Of a stretch of 10,532 nt of DNA, positions 6,902-10,532 are shown in pieces; position 1 is the first letter of the stretch; every line of letters begins with the position of its first letter. The notes beneath the pieces are model-generated. The model saw only the letters and a list, made by a program, of their open reading frames with translations. It did no database searches and was not told where the DNA came from. The position numbers were made by a program, and so were the translations under genes. This DNA is from Prevotellaceae bacterium (GTDB taxonomy: Bacteria; Bacteroidota; Bacteroidia; Bacteroidales; UBA932): NCBI GenBank assembly GCA_031285695.1, contig JAITVR010000160.1, positions 1 through 10,532 on the forward strand, read 5' to 3'.

Positions 6902-7924
6902 TTATCTCATCAAGAATGAGAAGTTGCTAAAGTTTTTGAGTGCAATACCCGTACCGCGCGCCACAGCGTGCAGCGGGTCTTCCACCACGTGGAACGGAAT
7001 GTTTATTTTTTCCGACAAACGCTTATCCAAACCGCGCAGCAGCGCACCACCACCCGTAAGATAGACGCCCTTGGTTACCACATCGGCGTATAGCTCGGGA
7101 GGAGTTTGCTCAAGCACGCCGAGAATTCCGCTTTCTATTTTTGAAACAGAACGGTCTAAGCTGTAAGCCACTTCCTGGTACGAAATGGGAACTTCAATCG
7201 GCAGCGCCGTCATCAAGTTCGGACCACGCACAATGAAATCGGTAGGCGGCGTTTCCAGCTCGGTAAGCGCGCTGCCCACGTTGATTTTAATATCCTCAGC
7301 GGTACGCTCACCAATTTTAATATTGTGCTGATGACGCATATACGTCTGAATATCAGAGGTAAACACATCGCCTGCAATGCGCACGCTTTTGTTGCACACA
7401 ATGCCGCCAAGCGCAATTACCGCAATTTCGGTAGTGCCGCCCCCTATGTCCACCACCATGTTACCTTCGGGCGCTTCCACATCAAGACCAATGCCAAGCG
7501 CGGCAGCCATCGGTTCGTAAATCATGTACACATCTTGTCCGCCGGCGTGCTCGGCCGAGTCTCGCACGGCGCGAATTTCCACCTCGGTGCTGCCCGAAGG
7601 TATGCACACCACAATGCGCAACGAGGGTTTGAACAGTCGTCCGCCCGTGTTGATTTTGCGAATCATGCCGCGAATCATTTGCTCGGCAGCGTTGAAATCG
7701 GCAATCACACCATCGCGCAGCGGGCGCACGGTTTTAATGTTTTCGTGCGTTTTACCGTGCATTTGTCGCGCCAACTCGCCCACGGCAATGAGTTTGCCCG
7801 TGTTTTGGTCAATCGCCACAATGGACGGCTCGTCCACCACAATGCGGTCGTTGTGGATAATCACAGTGTTGGCCGTTCCCAAGTCGATGGCCAACTCCTG
7901 CGTAAAAAATGAAAATAATCCCAT
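6902..7924 (-). CDS. mreB: MreB, actin-like cell-shape protein
   Basis: A 340-residue bacterial actin, the usual family length. It binds ATP and forms antiparallel double filaments on the inner membrane face that orient the elongasome. The nucleotide-binding motifs are intact: phosphate 1 DLGTANT (14-20), catalytic Glu137 in YEPMAAA (136-142), phosphate 2 DIGGGTTE (159-166) and adenosine motif LTGGGALL (289-296). The N-terminal MGLFSFF can serve as the membrane-binding amphipathic stretch or hydrophobic insertion. The ATG at 7924 matches the family start. It is the first gene of the shape cluster, 96 nt downstream of purH on the same strand. I see no strong promoter of its own, so read-through from purH is possible. 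Confidence 0.98.
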   Translation of the reverse strand: MGLFSFFTQELAIDLGTANTVIIHNDRIVVDEPSIVAIDQNTGKLIAVGELARQMHGKTHENIKTVRPLRDGVIADFNAAEQMIRGMIRKINTGGRLFKPSLRIVVCIPSGSTEVEIRAVRDSAEHAGGQDVYMIYEPMAAALGIGLDVEAPEGNMVVDIGGGTTEIAVIALGGIVCNKSVRIAGDVFTSDIQTYMRHQHNIKIGERTAEDIKINVGSALTELETPPTDFIVRGPNLMTALPIEVPISYQEVAYSLDRSVSKIESGILGVLEQTPPELYADVVTKGVYLTGGGALLRGLDKRLSEKINIPFHVVEDPLHAVARGTGIALKNFSNFSFLMR

Positions 7925-7965
7925 ATACTATATTTGTAAATTACGAATTTTAATTTTCGATGCGC

Positions 7966-8016
7966 GATATGCGATTTGCGAGTCTTTCGCGTGTCGCAGG
8001 TCGAGTATCGCATATC
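7966..8016. repeat. Inverted repeat of a GCGATATGCGAT-type motif in the purH-mreB gap
   Basis: GATATGCGAT (7966-7975) pairs perfectly with ATCGCATATC (8007-8016), and TGCGA (7977-7981) pairs with TCGCA (7994-7998) inside it, so the transcript could form a two-part stem. The stretch consists of variants of TGCGAT repeated in tandem. On the minus strand it is not followed by a T-run, so it does not look like an intrinsic terminator and mreB may be read from purH. Confidence 0.5.
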
Positions 8017-8020
8017 CTTT

Positions 8021-9547
8021 TTAGTGCTTAAAATGCCTTACTCCTGTGGTTACCATTGCTACATTATTTGCGTTGCAGTAGTCGGTACTTTTTTGGTCAT
8101 TTACCGAGCCACCGGGCTGAATAACCGCCACAATTCCCGCCTTGTGCGCAATTTCTACGCAGTCGGGGAAGGGGAAAAATGCGTCCGAAGCCATTACCGC
8201 GCCTTGCAGCGAAAAACCGAACGAAGCCGCTTTTTCAATGGCGTGCCTCAGCGCGTCCACGCGCGAGGTTTGCCCCACGCCGCTAGCTATTAGCTGTCCG
8301 TTTTTTGCCAAAACAATCGCATTTGACTTCGATTGCTTTACTATTTTATTGGCAAAAATTAAATCTTGAATTTGCTCCGCAGTAGGTTTTGCGTTGGTTA
8401 CCGAGGTCATATTTTTTTCGGTTTCGGTAGCCAAATCGCGCTCCTGCAGCACCACGCCGTTGAGCAGCGTGCGGCTTTGCATGGCAGATAATTCAAAGGT
8501 TTTTGCAATAAGAATAATCCTGTTTTTCTTTTGCTTCAAAATTTCTAAACCCTCGGCGTTGTACGAAGGCGCAATTACCACCTCGCAAAATAGCTTATTT
8601 ACTTCTTCGGCGGTTTTCAAATCCAGCTCGCGGTTGCAAATAAGCACGCCGCCATAGGCCGATACGGGGTCTCCGGCAAGTGCGTCCGTCCAAGCTTGCA
8701 GCAGCGTTGGGCGCGAAGCCACGCCGCAAGCGTTGTTGTGCTTGAGTATGGCAAAAGTCGGCTCGGTAAATTCGTTGATGAGCGCAACAGCCGCGTCAAT
8801 ATCCAGCAGGTTATTGTACGAAACTTCCTTGCCGTGCAGCTGCTCAAACATCTCGTTGAACTTGCCGTAAAATGCTGCCTTTTGGTGCGGATTTTCGCCG
8901 TAGCGCAGGCTCATGCTGCCGTGCACGCTTTGCTTAAACGAGGGAATATTTTGGCTGCGGTTGAAGTACGAAAATATCGCGCTATCGTAGTGGCTCGACA
9001 CGTTGAAGGCTTGCGCCGCCAAGTATTTGCGATTTTCGAGCGTAGTGCCGCCGTTATTTTCTTGGAGCATTTGCAGCAATTCTGCGTATTGCTCACGCGA
9101 GGCAACAATGGCTACATCGTTGAAATTTTTTGCGGCAGCGCGAATGAGCGAAATTCCGCCAATGTCGATTTTTTCAATAATATCTTCGTCTGCTGCGCCC
9201 GAAGCAACGGTTTCCTCAAAAGGGTACAAGTCAACAATTACAAGGTCAATTTCGGGAATTTCGTACTGCGCCAGCTGCTTGCCGTCTTCGGCGTTGGGAC
9301 GGCGCGAAAGAATGCCGCCGAAAACCTTTGGGTGCAAGGTTTTTACGCGACCGCCAAGTATGGAAGGATAGCCGGTTAAACTTTCTACCGAGGTGGCTTT
9401 TGCGCCCAAACCTTCGATAAAATCGAGAGTTCCGCCCGTAGAATATATTTTAACTCCTTGACTATCAAGCTGTTGCACTATTTTATCAAGCCCATCTTTG
9501 TAGTAAACCGAAATGAGCGCGCTCTTAATTTTCTTGCTTTCTGCCAT
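8021..9547 (-). CDS. purH: Bifunctional AICAR transformylase / IMP cyclohydrolase
   Basis: A 508-residue cytoplasmic enzyme, normal length for PurH. It formylates AICAR with 10-formyl-tetrahydrofolate and closes the ring to IMP, the last two steps of purine synthesis. The N-terminal cyclohydrolase (about 1-195) has STGGT (36-40) and GGRVKTLHPKVFGG (65-78). The C-terminal transformylase (about 200-508) has RYGENPHQ (215-222), the catalytic Lys-His pair KHNNACG (269-275), DPVSAYGG (293-300), GVGQTSRVDA (423-432), SDAFFPFPD (454-462) and the ending TTGVRHFKH. The ATG at 9547 begins the protein just ahead of the first conserved strand. A good promoter lies about 80 nt upstream. Linkage to mreB is, to my knowledge, common in Bacteroidota. 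Confidence 0.98.
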   Translation of the reverse strand: MAESKKIKSALISVYYKDGLDKIVQQLDSQGVKIYSTGGTLDFIEGLGAKATSVESLTGYPSILGGRVKTLHPKVFGGILSRRPNAEDGKQLAQYEIPEIDLVIVDLYPFEETVASGAADEDIIEKIDIGGISLIRAAAKNFNDVAIVASREQYAELLQMLQENNGGTTLENRKYLAAQAFNVSSHYDSAIFSYFNRSQNIPSFKQSVHGSMSLRYGENPHQKAAFYGKFNEMFEQLHGKEVSYNNLLDIDAAVALINEFTEPTFAILKHNNACGVASRPTLLQAWTDALAGDPVSAYGGVLICNRELDLKTAEEVNKLFCEVVIAPSYNAEGLEILKQKKNRIILIAKTFELSAMQSRTLLNGVVLQERDLATETEKNMTSVTNAKPTAEQIQDLIFANKIVKQSKSNAIVLAKNGQLIASGVGQTSRVDALRHAIEKAASFGFSLQGAVMASDAFFPFPDCVEIAHKAGIVAVIQPGGSVNDQKSTDYCNANNVAMVTTGVRHFKH

Positions 9548-9581
9548 TATTTTGCCTGTGGTAAATACTGTAAAAATCTAA

Positions 9582-9605
9582 TCTTCAAATCTTTAAACTT
9601 GAAGA
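9582..9605. repeat. Short inverted repeat in the probable purH leader
   Basis: TCTTCAA (9582-9588) and TTGAAGA (9599-9605) could form a 7-bp stem with a 10-nt loop in the purH 5' leader. The region is a degenerate AATCTTCAA/ATCTTTAAA tandem. No known purine riboswitch is recognisable. Weak. Confidence 0.3.
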
Positions 9606-9627
9606 CAAAACCCATTTTTTGAATTTT

Positions 9628-9659
9628 TAAAGATAGCTAAATATTTTAGAAAAATCAAA
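9628..9659 (-). promoter_or_regulatory. Bacteroidota-type promoter of purH
   Basis: On the minus strand there is a TTTG (9656-9659), a 20-nt spacer, then TATCTTTA (9628-9635), one base from the Bacteroidota -33/-7 consensus TTTG...TAnnTTTG. Transcription would begin near 9620, giving a leader of about 70-75 nt before the purH ATG. The location in the 295-nt gap right after the upstream gene's terminator fits well. Confidence 0.6.
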
Positions 9660-9693
9660 GTTTTTTAGATAAATAGTTGTGCTAAATAAGTTT

Positions 9694-9727
9694 AAAAAAG
9701 AAAAAAGCCGAATTACGAATTCGGCTT
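9694..9727 (-). terminator. Intrinsic terminator of the prohibitin-like gene
   Basis: A perfect 10-bp stem, AAGCCGAATT (9705-9714) with AATTCGGCTT (9718-9727) and a 3-nt loop, is followed on the minus strand by a T-rich run (the complement of the A-rich 9694-9706). It lies about 115 nt after the stop codon of the SPFH gene at 9843 and just before the purH promoter, so it separates the two transcription units. Confidence 0.8.
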
Positions 9728-9740
9728 AAATAAGGCATGC

Positions 9741-9819
9741 TGTCATTGCGGGCTTGCCCCGCAATCTCGTTATAGAGGTACTTCCTTGCGTGGGATTGCG
9801 GGTCAAGCCCGCAATGACA
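9741..9819. repeat. Inverted doublet of a REP-like palindrome
   Basis: Two 28-nt copies (9741-9768 and 9792-9819) face each other across a 23-nt spacer and match at 26 of 28 positions. Each copy is itself palindromic: ATTGCGGG, a 5-nt loop, CCCGCAAT. The arrangement resembles a BIME (paired REP elements) or a minimal non-coding mobile repeat. It sits between the stop of the SPFH gene and its terminator. The core TGTCATTGCGGGCTTG resembles repeats I recall in many bacterial genomes, but I cannot assign a named family. Confidence 0.75.
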
Positions 9820-9842
9820 ACAGAAAAAAATGGTGTGCGTCC

Positions 9843-10532
9843 TTATTTTACCGTAAGGAATGGAAGCTGCTCGCCGCTAAAGTAGTACGGGAGTTTTCCG
9901 TCCCACTTGTTGATGGCCATTTCTTGCAGCACCAAGGGCGAAAGCGACATTTGCTTTATTTTTTGCGCTTCGGCTTCGAGCTTCATGCGCTCCAGCGTAA
10001 AGCCGGCGGTAAGCGCGCCCTGCTCGGCCACTTTTTTGTCCTCAATGGCCTTGTTAAATTCATCGCTAAAATCGTGGTTGACCATGAGCAAATTGCGCAC
10101 CACAATGCCGCTACCCGCCACCTGCTCGGTAAATGCGAGGTTGATGCGGTTGGAAATTTCGGTGCGCTTTTCCACAAAGGCTTCAATGGGATATTGCGCA
10201 ATAATTGCGTTAATTTTTTCGGACAAAACGGGGCGAATAAGCACCGTTGCAATTTCCGTTCCGTAGGTTTGATAAATGCGGTCAACCTGCGCAGGGTCAA
10301 GCGAGTAAACGAGGCTAACTTCCACGGCAATGGTTTGAATATCGCTTGACGAAACCTCGGAGCGAATGGACAAATTGTTATCTCTTATAGATAGCTTTTG
10401 TATGTGGTCAAAAAACGGAATTTTCAGGTTCAATCCTTCGTTGGCAATGCCCGTGAGGCGACCGAACCTAAGAACCACGCCGCGCTCGCCGGTGTTGATG
10501 GTGTAAAAGCTGGTGAGCGCAACTAAAAGTGC
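9843..10532 (-). CDS. Prohibitin-like SPFH membrane protein (5' end outside window)
   Basis: The last 229 residues are visible; the start codon lies beyond 10532. The visible part opens with the end of a membrane helix (ALLVALTSFYTI), then the prohibitin signature NTGERGVVLRFGRLTG, the SPFH domain to about residue 165, HDFSDEFNKAIEDKKVAEQGAL, and a short coiled coil. It ends in the AINKWDGKLPYYFSGEQLPF tail that is typical of bacterial prohibitin homologues. Prohibitins assemble into membrane rings and interact with the FtsH protease. It differs from the stomatin-type SPFH gene at the other edge: it has the prohibitin tail and no 11-residue repeat rod. A GTG at 10478 is an internal Val codon, because the conserved reading continues upstream. 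Confidence 0.93.
   Translation of the reverse strand, partial: ALLVALTSFYTINTGERGVVLRFGRLTGIANEGLNLKIPFFDHIQKLSIRDNNLSIRSEVSSSDIQTIAVEVSLVYSLDPAQVDRIYQTYGTEIATVLIRPVLSEKINAIIAQYPIEAFVEKRTEISNRINLAFTEQVAGSGIVVRNLLMVNHDFSDEFNKAIEDKKVAEQGALTAGFTLERMKLEAEAQKIKQMSLSPLVLQEMAINKWDGKLPYYFSGEQLPFLTVK

Noticed and set aside
7966..8016. Tandem GCGAT motifs as a CRISPR array or origin iterons
   Set aside because: The units are too short and irregular for CRISPR, and there are no DnaA boxes or replication genes nearby.
8696..9379. Plus-strand open frame of 227 codons
   Set aside because: It lies wholly antisense to purH, whose conserved motifs are all intact, and the translation has low-complexity, His/Arg-rich composition typical of a shadow frame.
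9548..9627. Purine riboswitch in the purH leader
   Set aside because: The leader is AT-rich with only one 7-bp stem and lacks a three-way junction or conserved core.
9741..9819. Inverted repeats as ends of an insertion sequence
   Set aside because: Only 23 nt separate the arms, with no room for a transposase; no target-site duplication is evident.

Overview
The window looks like chromosomal DNA of a Bacteroidota member, probably of the order Bacteroidales. Four things point there: the gene order purH-mreB-mreC-mreD-PBP2-rodA, the absence of clear Shine-Dalgarno sequences, a candidate promoter of the Bacteroidota type (TTTG, 20 nt, TATCTTTA) before purH, and a paired nfeD plus stomatin-like SPFH gene. 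Genes have moderate G+C by eye and the gaps are AT-rich. All genes except one lie on the minus strand.

Reading the minus strand from high to low coordinates: (1) 10532-9843 is the 3' part of a prohibitin-like SPFH membrane protein, followed by a doublet of inverted REP-like palindromes and an intrinsic terminator. (2) 9547-8021 is purH, the bifunctional enzyme for the last two steps of IMP synthesis, with its own promoter. (3) 7924-2214 is the complete elongasome cluster: mreB, mreC, mreD, mrdA (PBP2) and rodA. mreC to rodA are joined by overlaps of 4, 1 and 20 nt; mreB is set apart by a 74-nt gap holding a perfect 15-bp inverted repeat. (4) 2237-1617 on the plus strand is an AcpH-like acyl-carrier-protein phosphodiesterase gene with a TTG start, whose 3' end overlaps rodA tail to tail by 24 nt. 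(5) 1464-1024 is nfeD, and 896-1 is the start of a stomatin/paraslipin-type SPFH gene that leaves the window.

The Mre, PBP2 and RodA proteins form one machine. MreB filaments on the inner membrane face connect through MreC and MreD to RodA, which polymerises glycan strands, and to PBP2, which cross-links them. The NfeD and SPFH pair belongs to a membrane-organising family found together in many bacteria. AcpH acts on the prosthetic group of the fatty-acid carrier protein.

I found no new defence, mobile or biosynthetic system; every coding stretch is a recognisable housekeeping gene with its expected motifs intact. The less ordinary signals are in the gaps, which carry different short degenerate repeats and palindromes, and in RodA, which has about 100 extra residues that look like four added membrane segments. 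There is no gene-free stretch over 300 bases; the longest gap is 9548-9842.
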